Shown in pieces: positions 1 to 9,900 of a DNA stretch of 64,000 nucleotides (position 1 is the stretch's first letter; each line of letters opens with the position of its first letter). The DNA is taken from assembly GCA_964019695.1 (NCBI GenBank), contig OZ026522.1, forward strand, positions 59,668,811 through 59,732,810, in the 5' to 3' direction. A model generated the notes under the pieces. That model did not search any database, was not told the DNA's origin, and was given only the letters and a program-made list of their open reading frames with translations. A program made the position numbers and the translations under genes. The stretch comes from Loripinus fragilis (taxonomy: Eukaryota > Mollusca > Bivalvia > Lucinida > Lucinidae).

Positions 1-180
1 GGGAGATCCGTTAATCTTAACATGTCTGCTTATACAGGTCAGTGGTGGCAATTTGTGCATTGAGCTATGATTCACCACTTATAATAACTTATAAAATTCA
101 CTGTACATATAAAACTTATGCATTGAAATGGCTGTTAGTCAAAGGCAATTCAAATTACATTATTAGCTGAACACACCATG

Positions 181-372
181 TTATATGCTGGGTAATTTTA
201 TGTCGTTGTTGTCCTCTGCTGATTTTTCTTTTGTAGTAATTGTTTTAAAAAAATTACTTTCAGGAATACGATTAGCGTGTCAAACAATTTGGATCTAGAT
301 AATGCCCGGCAATTATTAGCCTGTTTGCAATGTTTATCAGGGAAAAAAGTTTTAGCAGGCAAATAGTTGATA
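181..372 (+). repeat. Family B MITE copy (degenerate)
   Basis: CTGGGTAATTTTATGTCGTT ... CTCTGCTGATTTTT ... TTTCAGGAATACG ... GTGTCAAACAATTTGGATCT matches the left half of family B; the right half is decayed. Confidence 0.6.
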
Positions 373-539
373 AGTAAAAAGGAAAATCACAATATGGTGT
401 ATTTTGTATTCAAGAAGCATAAGCCAACACTCGACTTAAGAATGAGTGTGTTTCCTCAATTTGTAATTGTTAAGTTAAATGTGTTTTATCCCCGATTCGC
501 TATAATCGCATCTACTCCCAAATTTACAGTAGAACTTCA

Positions 540-715
540 ATGGCTACTGGGGATACGGACAATATCCCCCCTCCCCCAACGTGGACATAACCCCTCCAGG
601 ATGAAATCCCCCCCACCTACAACACACAAAATTCATAGGGGGGGGGGGGATTATGTCCATGTTGCAAAATTCATGTGGGGTATTATGGTCACCTATACAA
701 TAATGAGCAGGGGAT
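540..715. repeat. GGACAATATCCCC inverted-repeat element with G/C tracts
   Basis: GGGGATACGGACAATATCCC (547) pairs with GGGGATATTGTCC (710). C- and G-runs (558-620, 639-650) lie between. Confidence 0.6.
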
Positions 716-724
716 ATTGTCCTA

Positions 725-905
725 CACTCCTCAAACTCTGATGGCTCATTCACCTGGGCTGGCTAGAACAATCATCATGGTCCCTACAGGTCATTTTATG
801 CATAATCCACCCTGGATTACTGGAACTACCCTTGGCATGAACTATTTTTTATAGTCCCATTGTCACTACCAAGCCTGTTGAGCCTTTTAATTTCTACTGT
901 ACTTG
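725..905 (-). repeat. Family H dispersed repeat, copy 1
   Basis: AACTCTGATGGCTCATTCAC, GGTCCCTACAGGTCATTTTATGC, CACCCTGGATTACTGGAACT. An inverted copy lies at 20231-20422. Confidence 0.7.
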
Positions 906-909
906 AATT

Positions 910-1660
910 GTTCCATTAATGAATTCATAGAAAAGCAACAAGATTTGTTTCATTTACTGATATAGAAGTACTTAAATAAAGGAAGATAAAATTTTCATGC
1001 AAAAAGTCTGTTATTTGTCTGCTCCCCAATTGGTACTATTTGGTAGGACTCACCCTTATAACCTTTAACAAGTGTGTGCGTGCGCATGTGAATCAAACTG
1101 ATGGTGAGTGTATGAGAGAGAGGGGTTTGTGGTATAGATTTTTGCTAAATTGGCGGATATACATGTACTTGTAAATATTTCCGTAGGCTAGTTAATATAG
1201 TGATAGCAAAGTTGCAAATGTACCATGTGTGTCTATCGAGCCAAAATGGGTATATTCATAGGGAAAACAACTAGGTTAATCTATTTTACAGGGGATTTGG
1301 GCCTTAGTTTAAATAAGGGCTTCCCCCAAAAAATTAGTTTTAGCTACACGATGCTCATTTACATCCACATGCTAAGAGTCGTTCGTCGAATATAGGTAAA
1401 GATTAAAGTTGTTGTTTTTAAAAAAAAAAAAAAAAAAACAGGGTCACTTAAAACCTGGACGCACAAAAAATACAAGGGAACAACTTGAATTCAACAAACA
1501 ATTGTAAACCACAGCCCAGAGCATAACGAAGAAGCACAACTAAAATCAAATGCAAAATGGCAATGTGATGGAAACTAATCCATAGACCAGTTCATTTTAA
1601 CCCTATTACACTCGAAATGCACAAACTTCAAAAAGTTTTGACTTCTCAGAGTACAATATG
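910..1660. other. No gene recognised (downstream of IPO11)
   Basis: AT-rich sequence with a GTGTGTGCGTGCGCATGTG stretch (1070-1090) and an A-run at about 1420-1437 preceding AGGGTCACTT; the A-run could mark an old retrocopy end but no body was identified. Confidence 0.5.
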
Positions 1661-1664
1661 GGCC

Positions 1665-1885
1665 TGAAGTTATATATTTTTCATGCTCAACTCAACTGAG
1701 CATGAAATTTATCCTGCTCGTAAATGTTAAAATGCCAACAATTGTTGGCATTTTAGCATTTATTAGCATGATAAATACAACATTTGAGAGTTTGAAAGCA
1801 AGAAAACTGTACGTATTTCAGCATTTAGTTGAAATTTCATGCTCAGTTGAGCTGAGCATGAACAAAAGTTTTATAACCTGGGGGG
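1665..1885. repeat. CTCAGCTGAGCATGAAATTT MITE, copy 1
   Basis: Inverted ends (CATGCTCAACTCAACTGAGC at 1682; GCTCAGTTGAGCTGAGCATG at 1842) plus GTTATA / AGTTTTATAACC. A hairpin AATGCCAACAATTGTTGGCATT lies inside. Confidence 0.8.
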
Positions 1886-2047
1886 CAAGGTTAAGGTGAA
1901 CAGTTGGAAAATCTCCAAATATAGGGTGCATTTTGTGTTTGCAGTCAACTGTTTTATATTCAAATGTTTGCATGGAAGTTGTTGCATATGACCTTGACCT
2001 TGTGCATGGTGTAGGACTGTATTTGAGCCAGCAAATGAGATTATCTC

Positions 2048-2262
2048 TGTGCATGCTGGGTAATTCTGTATGCTTTCTTTGCCGTCTGCTGATATTTTTC
2101 AAAATTAACGTTTTCAAAAACTTCTTTCGGGAATACCATCAGAGCGTCAAACAGTTTAGACCCAGATCAGGCCCGACAAAAATCGGGCCTGATCTGGGTC
2201 CAAACTGTTTGCAAAGGTGTTTGCAAAGGTGTTTGCAAAGGTGATCAGCAGACGACAGTGGT
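2048..2262 (+). repeat. Family B MITE copy with triplicated 12-mer
   Basis: Complete copy: GCTGGGTAATTCTG, CAGATCAGGCCCGACA / TCGGGCCTGATCTGGG centre, and GATCAGCAGACGACA end. TTTGCAAAGGTG is repeated three times near 2207-2242. Confidence 0.8.
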
Positions 2263-2369
2263 GGGAAAAGAGCTATGGTACTCAACTGTGCTGTTACATC
2301 AAAGACTTCTCTGCATGCTTGCACTAAGTATGTAAACAGATGAAGGCTCAGACCTCTAGTCCCACAAGG

Positions 2370-2615
2370 TACTGGTGATTTTCGACCTCAGACGGATCAA
2401 AGATTGGAGGAGTTTACGCAGTAGCACGTGAAAGTTTACTCAGACGGTAACAGTTATAATTTCTTAACAAAATATCTACCGTTCATGCTATCAACGTTGC
2501 TCTGAAAACAGGTATGATATAATCTTTATTTCATCCAGTTTTCCATATCTCATGGTACTCCGTGGACTAGTCTAACCTTTGATCCGCCTATGGTCGAAAT
2601 TCACCAGAAGCTGTG
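2370..2615. repeat. Inverted-repeat element (GGTGAATTTCGACC ends)
   Basis: GGTGATTTTCGACCTCAGACGGATCAAAG at the left pairs with CTTTGATCCGCCTATGGTCGAAATTCACC at the right. Confidence 0.65.
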
Positions 2616-2784
2616 TATGCACAATTTAAGAGTGAATTTACACTTGCCATGGTACCAAAATTTCATGAGCTGTCCTATTGTTTAACTGCAAAGATTATGA
2701 TAAATGTGATTTGCAGTTTTCTAGGCAGCGCTCACCTTTGAGGCAAGGTTTTAACCCATAACCTCATAGAGACGCCTTTTAATA

Positions 2785-2865
2785 CTTTTACAAACAGAGC
2801 GAACCCAGATCAGGCAGCTCTTGTAAGAGCAGCCTGATCAGGGTCGACTCTGTTTGTTTATGGAA
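2785..2865. repeat. Family F core hairpin only
   Basis: CAAACAGAGCGAACCCAGAT ... GCTCTTGTAAGAGCAGC ... GGGTCGACTCTGTTTG. No CCCTTAA ends were recognised. Confidence 0.6.
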
Positions 2866-3044
2866 ATCTGATATATCTAATCCTACACTAGTGGACCTGA
2901 CAAGTAATTTCTTTGTTCTATGTACCAATAAGAAAGTTTATTTATATAATTATATTCATAGTGGGTGGAGCCTAGCATGAATATTCATGAATGAAAGGTT
3001 TTAAGCTTCTGTAAGCAACAGGCCTCCAGATAAGTCTGACATTG

Positions 3045-3190
3045 AAAATTATTATTCTCATTTCTCAAACAAAACATATGTTGTGAGTACTCAAAAGAAC
3101 GGTCTCAATGAGGTGGTTGTTTTTACCACCCAAAACATATGTTTAAACTGATGGCTAAAAAAAAAATTACAATTTTACACTAGAACGTTT
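3045..3190 (-). repeat. PalA palindromic MITE copy
   Basis: Inverted arms built from AACATATGTTTTGGGTGCTC and GAGTACTCACAACATATGTT surround a diverged CCGTCTCAATGAGG centre. Confidence 0.8.
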
Positions 3191-3399
3191 TGCTTAACCC
3201 ATTGCCAAATGGCATTTCCCACTGTTATCAAAAGGACCAGACCACATCAGTTTTAAGGGTTGTTTGTTGGTAATTTTCAATTTTATTCAAATTTTGAAAG
3301 AACATTCTGTAAGCAAACAGTGGAGACCCTGATAAGACGCCACCTGATTTGGGTCCGCACGGTTTGCCTATGTCCCACAAAAAGGACGCTAGGCTTATG

Positions 3400-3605
3400 T
3401 TTTGTTTTTGTTTGATTTGATTCTTTACGTCCCATCAACAATATTTCAGTTAAACAGGGACAGGTCTTCCTGGGTTGAACCAGTACTAAGCTAGGATAAA
3501 TGTGTCTTGCTCGAGGACCACAACCCAGTGACGCCGGTGAGGCTCAAACCCGGGGCCCCTCTGTCTCGAGTTAAGCACTCTACCACTGAGCCACCGCGCT
3601 CCCAA
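3400..3605 (-). mobile_element. tRNA-derived SINE (family SINE-D), full length
   Basis: The minus strand carries a tRNA-like head with box A (GGTGGCTCAGTGGTAGAGTG) and box B-like GGGTTTGAGCC, then ACATTTATCCTAGCTTAGTA, ...GTTGATGGGACGTAAAGAAT and an AATCAAATCAAAC tail. Pol III promoter boxes are seen directly; family name unknown. Confidence 0.8.
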
Positions 3606-3754
3606 TTAGGCTTATATAGGTTAACAGGATCTAATAATGAAGCATTTAATAGTAGCCAAATATACCATCCTCATTTGTGACAACATTCATGAGAACAAAA
3701 TTTACTTGAAAAAAAAATGAAATGTTGAATTCAAAAACAAAATGCACCCCATCC

Positions 3755-3779
3755 CCCCCCCCCCCCCCCCCCCCCCCCC
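3755..3779. repeat. Poly-C tract
   Basis: A run of about 23 C between CCCCATC and CAATATATTT. Confidence 0.9.
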
Positions 3780-3794
3780 AATATATTTATCATG

Positions 3795-3995
3795 ACATTT
3801 AACTCTTTCCATGCTAGTGGCAACTTTTTCGCCTGCCGGTAACATTTGCAAACAGTTTGGAACCATTTGATCCAAACCATTTGACACTCTGATAGTGTTC
3901 CTGAAATTCTTTTTTGAAAAAGCTAATTTTGAAAAAAGACAGCAGACAACAACAAAAGCATGAAAAAATAACCAGCATGCAAAGAGTTAAATTCT
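3795..3995 (-). repeat. Family B MITE copy, one arm reduced
   Basis: TTTGCAAACAGTTTGGAACC, TTTGACACTCTGATAGTGTTCC, ACAGCAGACAACAACAAAAG. The inner AGATCAGG hairpin is lost. Confidence 0.65.
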
Positions 3996-4107
3996 GTTCT
4001 CCAAAACAAATATGACACATTTAAAACACTTGCTTTTTATTTATAAATGGGGCTATGATAAAATGTTCAACATTTTCAATATCATCAAATGAATCATTAT
4101 CAAACAT

Positions 4108-4305
4108 CACTAAGAGCTCAGTGGTAGAGTGCTTGACTCAAGACCGAAGGGCGGTGGGTTCGAGTCTCATCGGTGTCACTGCGTTGTGTCCTTGAGCAGA
4201 AACATTAATCCTTGCTTAGTAATGGTTCAACCCAGGAAGACCAGTCCCGATATATCTGAAATATTGTTGACTGGGATGTAAAGAATCAAATCAAACCAAA
4301 CATCA
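4108..4305 (+). mobile_element. tRNA-derived SINE (SINE-D)
   Basis: AGCTCAGTGGTAGAGTGCTT (box A), GGTGGGTTCGAGTCTCATC (box B), CTTGCTTAGTAATGGTTCAA, TGACTGGGATGTAAAGAATC, AAATCAAACC tail. Confidence 0.8.
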
Positions 4306-4529
4306 CTTCTTTTCACCCCTATCACCTCTTGTTTCATCCAACCAAAACTCTTGTAACATCCAATCAAACACCATACAATCAAACAATCATGTTCCATCCA
4401 ATCAAACACTTTGTTACATATGGTCAAACATTCTGACATCATAACAAGTACATAACTTTCCTCTTTGAACTAATACTGGATTTTAAAATATCCAACAATG
4501 AAAGACTTACTTCATAGCACTATACAGGC

Positions 4530-4738
4530 CTTGACGACGCGACAAAACCCGTCTTCGGGGTTTCCGATGAGGTCATACAAAAACTAGCTACAGAGACTAG
4601 CTAGAATAGTAAAATTTGGCTTGTAGCAAGTTTTGATATAATACTTTCCAAATAGTGAATTACAAAGGCGCAGATCAGACTGCGCCTTTGTTGTTTGCAA
4701 CTGACCGAAGACAGGTTTTCTGACATCGAGGCCCATTA
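4530..4738 (+). repeat. Family C dispersed repeat
   Basis: CCTTGACGACGCGACAAAAC ... ACTAGCTAGAA ... TTGTAGCAAGTTTTGATATA ... GCGCAGATCAGACTGCGCCT ... GACAGGTTTTCTGACATCGA. Ends are inverted relatives of each other. Confidence 0.75.
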
Positions 4739-4829
4739 CAATATCCTTCAAAAGGATTTTTACATATACAATTATGCAGTGTATTTTTTGTGAAATTATA
4801 CCAAGTCCTTTACAACGCCTATAGATGCG

Positions 4830-4925
4830 TAATAAAAAAAATCAATTTACTTATTTTTGCACCAAAACATACATTGTGGGTACTCAAAAGAACCGTCTCA
4901 ATGAGAAAATATTCACAATTATACT
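4830..4925 (-). repeat. PalA copy with one arm deleted
   Basis: ACATACATTGTGGGTACTCAAAAGAACCGTCTC is followed directly by GAGAAAATATTCACAATT, so the second hairpin arm is missing. It abuts a family E MITE. Confidence 0.7.
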
Positions 4926-5126
4926 GTATAACCTGTCTTAAGGGACCCCTCAAAAAGAAGACAAAAATTGTTTTTTAAGACAAATTCTCGCTTAATGCAG
5001 GTCAAAAGTATTGCAGAATGCTCCAAGGGGAGCATTCTGCAATACTTCTGACCTTCATTAAGCTACCATTTGTCATTAAGACCTTTCTATTATTGAGTGG
5101 CTGCTTAAGACAGGTTTTACTGTATG
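4918..5126. repeat. Family E MITE (ACAGTAAAACCTG ends)
   Basis: The ends TACTGTATAACCTGTCTTAA and TTAAGACAGGTTTTACTGTA are inverted. The centre is the hairpin GAATGCTCC AAGG GGAGCATTC flanked by AAAAGTATTGCA / TGCAATACTT. Confidence 0.8.
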
Positions 5127-5365
5127 CCTAAAAGTTTTGCTTATCTAGCCCTCTGCCTTTTCTCCATATGGACCTAATTGAGCCAGCAAATGAGATGTTG
5201 GTAATTATTCCATACAGGGATTTTCCTACAATTCTGAAATCGGGACCAGGGGCCTTTCGAATTTGGGGAAAAAAGCATTTGGACCATCAAAATTGGGAAT
5301 TGATACTGGACCCCCATTTTAAATAGATTGTAATTACCAGTATAAAGATGTAACATATTTGTTGC

Positions 5366-5470
5366 TTTGAATGCCCTTCATAAAACTCGTGAAAATTTGC
5401 ATAAAAATGTGAATGAAAACATGTTTTCATTCACATCTTTAAGCAAATTTTCATGGATCTGCAACTTAGC
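5366..5470. repeat. Long hairpin
   Basis: GAAAATTTGCATAAAAATGT GAATGAAAACATG / CATGTTTTCATTC ACATCTTTAAGCAAATTTTC; arms of about 32 bp. Confidence 0.7.
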
Positions 5471-5536
5471 TATTTTTGTTCGGATTTTCATGAAATTTTC
5501 ACCAAAATGTAGAACTAAGACAATGAAAAAGATATA

Positions 5537-6500
5537 CGAGGGTTGTCCCAGAAAGTCGTAGACTTTTTAAATAGCAAGAAAAGTTGACGTGTGAGCATGT
5601 TTATATTTTGTAGAACTATTGGGAAATCTATTTTTAACACTTTGAGTGTATTAATGACAAACAAAATCATAAGGAATCATTTTTATGGTCATTCTATCGT
5701 GGTAAGGTATGCGTCATTGGTGCACGCAAAAAATGAAAGAAATTAAATAGTATAATTCATTTTTGATAAGTGGTAGTATCGAAACTCAAGATGATACCCG
5801 TTAATCATTCACATTGGAGGAAACATCATTGAATTGCACATATTGTCACAAAATTTCAAAGCCATTGCATAATTAATGAACTGACGCCATACGATCAAAA
5901 CAAGTCGGGACAAACTCAAGCGGTGAAACAATGGCGATGTCTTACATACCGGCGGAGCAGCGGACAGTAATACAGTTTTGTTTTGAGTCCGGAATGACAC
6001 CACTTGATACTTTAAACTAAGTAAAACAAGACGAATATCACCTCAATGTATAACAGGCTTTAGTATACAAATTTCTTTCAAGATTTCGCGAGGGGAAACC
6101 TGCAACCGATGGGAAGACCGCCACTTAGAATTACTGGCAAAGGTACGGAAGTTGAATCAGTCATCAGCAAAGACAGTAGACAAAAGGTGCGCTACCTAGC
6201 TGAAATAACAGGTTGAGGCAACCCCATGGCGCATATGATATTAAAATTAAACTTATAAATGGCACTGGTATCTGCAAGATGCATTCTGCATTTATTATGG
6301 AAGATGATTGCGAACACAACCAAGCTAGTTACAATGGTAAACTTTCCGACGTCCTGAGTGATTCAAATGATGGGTGCCAGTGGGTCAGACCTATAGCTGG
6401 TAAAATGAGTGCACAAACTTCACTATTTAGTAAATTTTGCAATAGACTGTATAGTTTTCTTGCTATATAAAAAGTCTACGACTTTCTGGGACAACCCTCG
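5537..6500 (+). mobile_element. mariner-like element, internally deleted and decayed (964 bp)
   Basis: TIRs of about 46 bp with one mismatch begin CGAGGGTTGTCCCAGAAAGT and are flanked by TA (5535-5536, 6501-6502), the mariner target duplication. From 5931 a broken N-terminal transposase remnant is visible (YIPAEQRTVIQFCFESGMTP), followed by stops and a frame change into a GRPP...SVISKDSRQKVRYLAEITG stretch typical of mariner helix-turn-helix regions. No catalytic D,D34D region is present, so it cannot mobilise itself. Confidence 0.85.
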
Positions 6501-6642
6501 TACAACATTTTGAGAAGTTTTTGCTCATTTTTTAATTTGGAAGGGGCCGATATTTGGCCCTAAATCGGGCTTAGCAAAATCCCTGCCATAGATGACTAGC
6601 GATGGCTCAATATCACACAATTTGTCAATGGTGCTGTAGCAG

Positions 6643-6648
6643 TTTAAT
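6643..6648 (-). terminator. Possible IPO11 polyadenylation signal ATTAAA
   Basis: An ATTAAA hexamer on the minus strand lies about 100 nt past the stop codon and before the CAGGG-ended element. No AATAAA was seen between the stop and that element. A single hexamer is weak evidence. Confidence 0.25.
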
Positions 6649-6744
6649 CGACCATGCCTGATAGGACCTTCACACTGTTGACGTGGAAACAACTCTAAAA
6701 TATACTTAGTCTTGAGATATCCACTGCATTCTTAAATTAGCTGA

Positions 6745-6909
6745 TCACGAATTTTTCATGAAATGCTGTAACTGTGTCAAGATGTCTGGATCTACTTTTT
6801 CCATAAGATGATGAAATGCCTCCTGTCCATGAACTCTCTGACATTGATTCAACTGGGAGTAAATAAAGTCTTTCAGTGGCACTGAGTGTACAGGATCTCG
6901 CCGACTTAA
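6745..6909 (-). CDS. IPO11: IPO11 terminal coding exon (165 nt with stop)
   Basis: Phase 0; encodes the last 54 residues and a TGA at 6747-6745. It reads LSRRDPVHSVPLKDFIYSQL, then FHHLMEKVDPDILTQLQHFM and KNS-stop. It matches DPVHTVSLQQFIYEKL and DTEIVTQLQEFLQ at the vertebrate C-terminus. The acceptor is CCTGTTTCAG. The exon's first ~20 bases and its acceptor are duplicated 597 bp upstream in the gene (7488-7520). Confidence 0.95.
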   Translation of the reverse strand, partial: LSRRDPVHSVPLKDFIYSQLNQCQRVHGQEAFHHLMEKVDPDILTQLQHFMKNS

Positions 6910-9900
6910 CTGAAACAGGGGAGCATATTGTTATAATATGTGGTAAGGCCGGAACTTTTTTATTAGTTGATTTACGGGAATTTTTTTTTCAGATTTAGGG
7001 TCGGGGGGACGAAAAAAAATAAATAAATAAGCTCTGAAAATGACCAGTTAACTGGTCATTTTCAGAGCTTTTTTTTTTTTTTTTTTTTTCATTTTCAGAG
7101 TTTTTTTTTTTCTTTTTTATTAATATATCCAGAAAAACAGTCAAACTAGTATGGTAAACCAACAGTCTGTATTAAATCTTTAAATATTTCATCATTTTCC
7201 TAAAAATCTGGACAAGACAGTGTCACTCTCAAAAATGCACAGACAGAACCTCAAAAAAATATTATTTTTTTCAACCAAACAAATAATATTTAGAGTCGGC
7301 GGATAAAATAAAAAAAAATTTTAGAAATTAAATTTGATTTTTTCCTACTTTCCGGAAAATAACAGTAGGAGGGTTCGTAAATCAACTAATAATAAAATTC
7401 TGGCCTAAGATGTGAAATACAGTACTATAACAAGATATGATTATAATCTACTGATTATAAAGTCTCCCAAACCAGCCCCCATTGTATAGGATCTCGCCGA
7501 CTTAACTGAAACAGAGGAACATGTTGCTATGAAAAGTGCTGAGATGTGAAATACAGTATTATAACAAGATATGATTTTAATCTATCGATTATAAAGTTTC
7601 CCAAACCAGCCCCCAATGCCCAGGGGACATCATGGTCAGTGTTTTTACCAAACATACTCCATGGGTCAGGATAAGGATAGCTTGTGCACCTAAAATTGCA
7701 TTTATTTCCTTACCCATCAATTTAAACATGTGTTTTGGGTGCTCAAAAGAACCGTCTCATTGAGACGGTTCTTTTGAGTACCCACAACATATGTTTTGGT
7801 TGAGTAATAAGAAAAATAATGTTCCAGTATGCACTCTTATCTGGAGGCCTGATACTCGTATCATAAATGCACACTAAGATATGTTTATATCCCTACGTTT
7901 TTTAGAAATTAAAAGGCATCAAGGATATTGTTATCATTTCTGTCCATTTGTCTGTCATTTATGCTATCTCCTAAATTGCTATAGCAAATCCAACCAAATT
8001 TGTTGACTGACCTCACCCTACCCAGGGGCCCTTGGGAGGGATCAAAAGCGTGAGGCTTTGTGACGACATGCCATTGACTGGGCTAGTTTTTAATTGGAAA
8101 TGTTCAAGCCTGCGCAATGATGCATTATAAACATGTATTCATGGTGTGGCTGAAATACAGAGCTATGTGCTTTGCCCCCTCCCCCCTATGAGGAAAATAA
8201 ATAAAAGTTACTTTTCATTAATTTCTTCTTATTGCTTTAATAGAACAATAGCCTGAGTGTAAAAGTCTGGTATTAATTCGAATTTTGCCATTGCTATGGT
8301 AACAAAAATGCCGATCAAAATAGCCTGAAAACAGGAAATTGGCTATTTTGGAACAAATTTGAGACATTTGACAGAGAAATTAAATAAGCAAATACCAAAA
8401 AGATATTTTAACAGAAAAATCAATCTCTCAAAGCCTCAAATTTGGTCCAAATTGGCAATTTCACTATTTAAAGCCTATTTTGGCATCCATTTTTTGTTAC
8501 TATAGCAACAGTAAAATTTGAATAAATATCAGACTTTGGGTTTGTCTGCAGTTTGTGATTGTGGTATTTCCTGATCATACTCACTTACTATTTTTCACAC
8601 TTGAGTTATTCTTCAATAGAACCAATCAGCAGAAATTGGTGAAAGTTGCTTTCAGTTTTTTGCTTCAGAAGGGCCAAAATAGGACCTTAATGCATGTAGC
8701 TCTTTTGAAAAAGTTGTGCACACAGTGCGCTGATTAGCGTGAATACAAAAATGCTACTTTAGGCTTATGTTGACAATGACGTCACTTCAGCAGCATATGT
8801 CAGCAATTGCTTCAACAAAATCCTCAGACTCTTTGGATAATATGGGCTGCCACAGGAGAAAATCTGTCTTCAGGATTTCTGAGAAAGTGAGGTTCAAACC
8901 AGCCTGCTCAGCTTCAGAGACTAGCTAGAAAATTGAAATTTTGCTTGTAGCAAGTCGAGATATGATACTTTCCAGTAAGCGAACAACAAAGGCGCTGATC
9001 AGACTGGGCGGATGCGCAGGCTGGTCTGCACCTGTGTTGTTCGCAAACCACGAAAGACAGGTTTTCTGGCCTCTAGGCACATATAACAATGACCAAATCA
9101 GTATTCACCCTAACAAGTGCACATGCTCTTACAGGTGCACTCTGGGTACTTTATGGGTTGTTTACTTTATATACGAGAGAATCTCGCAAATTCAAAGTAC
9201 TAAGGACTAGAGGTTTTATTTCGAATGATCAATAGTTCCAATAATATGGATGTAGACATAATAGAATACAACCCCAAAAATGATATTGTCAATTTTTGTT
9301 CCAATCCAACATATGTTTTGGGTGCATAAAAGAAACGTCTCAGGGAGACGTTTCTTTTACGCTCCCAAAACATATGTTTTTATAGATAGTTATTATAATA
9401 GTTCATAAACAGGCCCTGTTCTCTGAATCCATTGTTTCAAAATTTAATTTGAATTAGCGAGTGTTTCAAACAAGCAGAGTTTAAATTTTTGATGTTTTAC
9501 TGTATAGTGATTAGGGTGTCAATGGGGGTTTACTGATTAGCGAATTATGGCCCTAAAATTTAACATTTAGCGAATTATGGACCTAAAATTTAACGGTTAG
9601 CGAATTATGGTCCTAAAATTTAATGATTAGCAAATTTTGGCTCTAAAATTTAACCGTTAGTGAATTTTAGGGTAAATTTTACCGAATAGCGGAATGAGAA
9701 AAGTGCTAGTGATTAGTGCATTTAGCCCTAAAAATAGAATGCTTAGCAATTTTTGGGCGAAAAAAAATTACCAAATAGCGCAATGGTGCGTTTTATTAGT
9801 TAGTGAATGATGGAAAAAAGCTATCCACCTCATAAATATTTCTAGACAAGTTTTAATTTTTACTGATTACTGATTTTTGGGCCTAAATTTTACTGAATAC

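Larger units (their letters stand above)
5215..6585. mobile_element. CAGGGATTTT-ended TIR element hosting the mariner relic
   Basis: The ends CAGGGATTTT (5215) and AAAATCCCTG (6585) are inverted, and the similarity extends inward about 60 bp (GGGGCC...TTTGGG versus its complement). CCATA is directly repeated at 5210-5214 and 6586-6590. The mariner is nested inside. The right end is only about 160 bp past the IPO11 stop codon. Confidence 0.65.
6888..7612. repeat. Tandem duplication covering the terminal-exon acceptor
   Basis: The block 6891-7487 is followed by a second copy from 7488 to about 7612. Both share the exon start (GGATCTCGCCGACTTAAC), the acceptor, and a stretch with ATAACAAGATATGATT and CCCAAACCAGCCCCC. 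The first copy is interrupted by a 459-bp MITE (6947-7405); the second is not. The copies differ by scattered substitutions. Confidence 0.85.

Noticed and set aside
5931..6220. Functional mariner transposase
   Set aside because: Several stops and a frame change, and the catalytic region is missing.
7021..7090. Possible rho-independent-type terminator (hairpin plus T-run)
   Set aside because: It is the palindromic centre and T-tract of a MITE in eukaryotic DNA.
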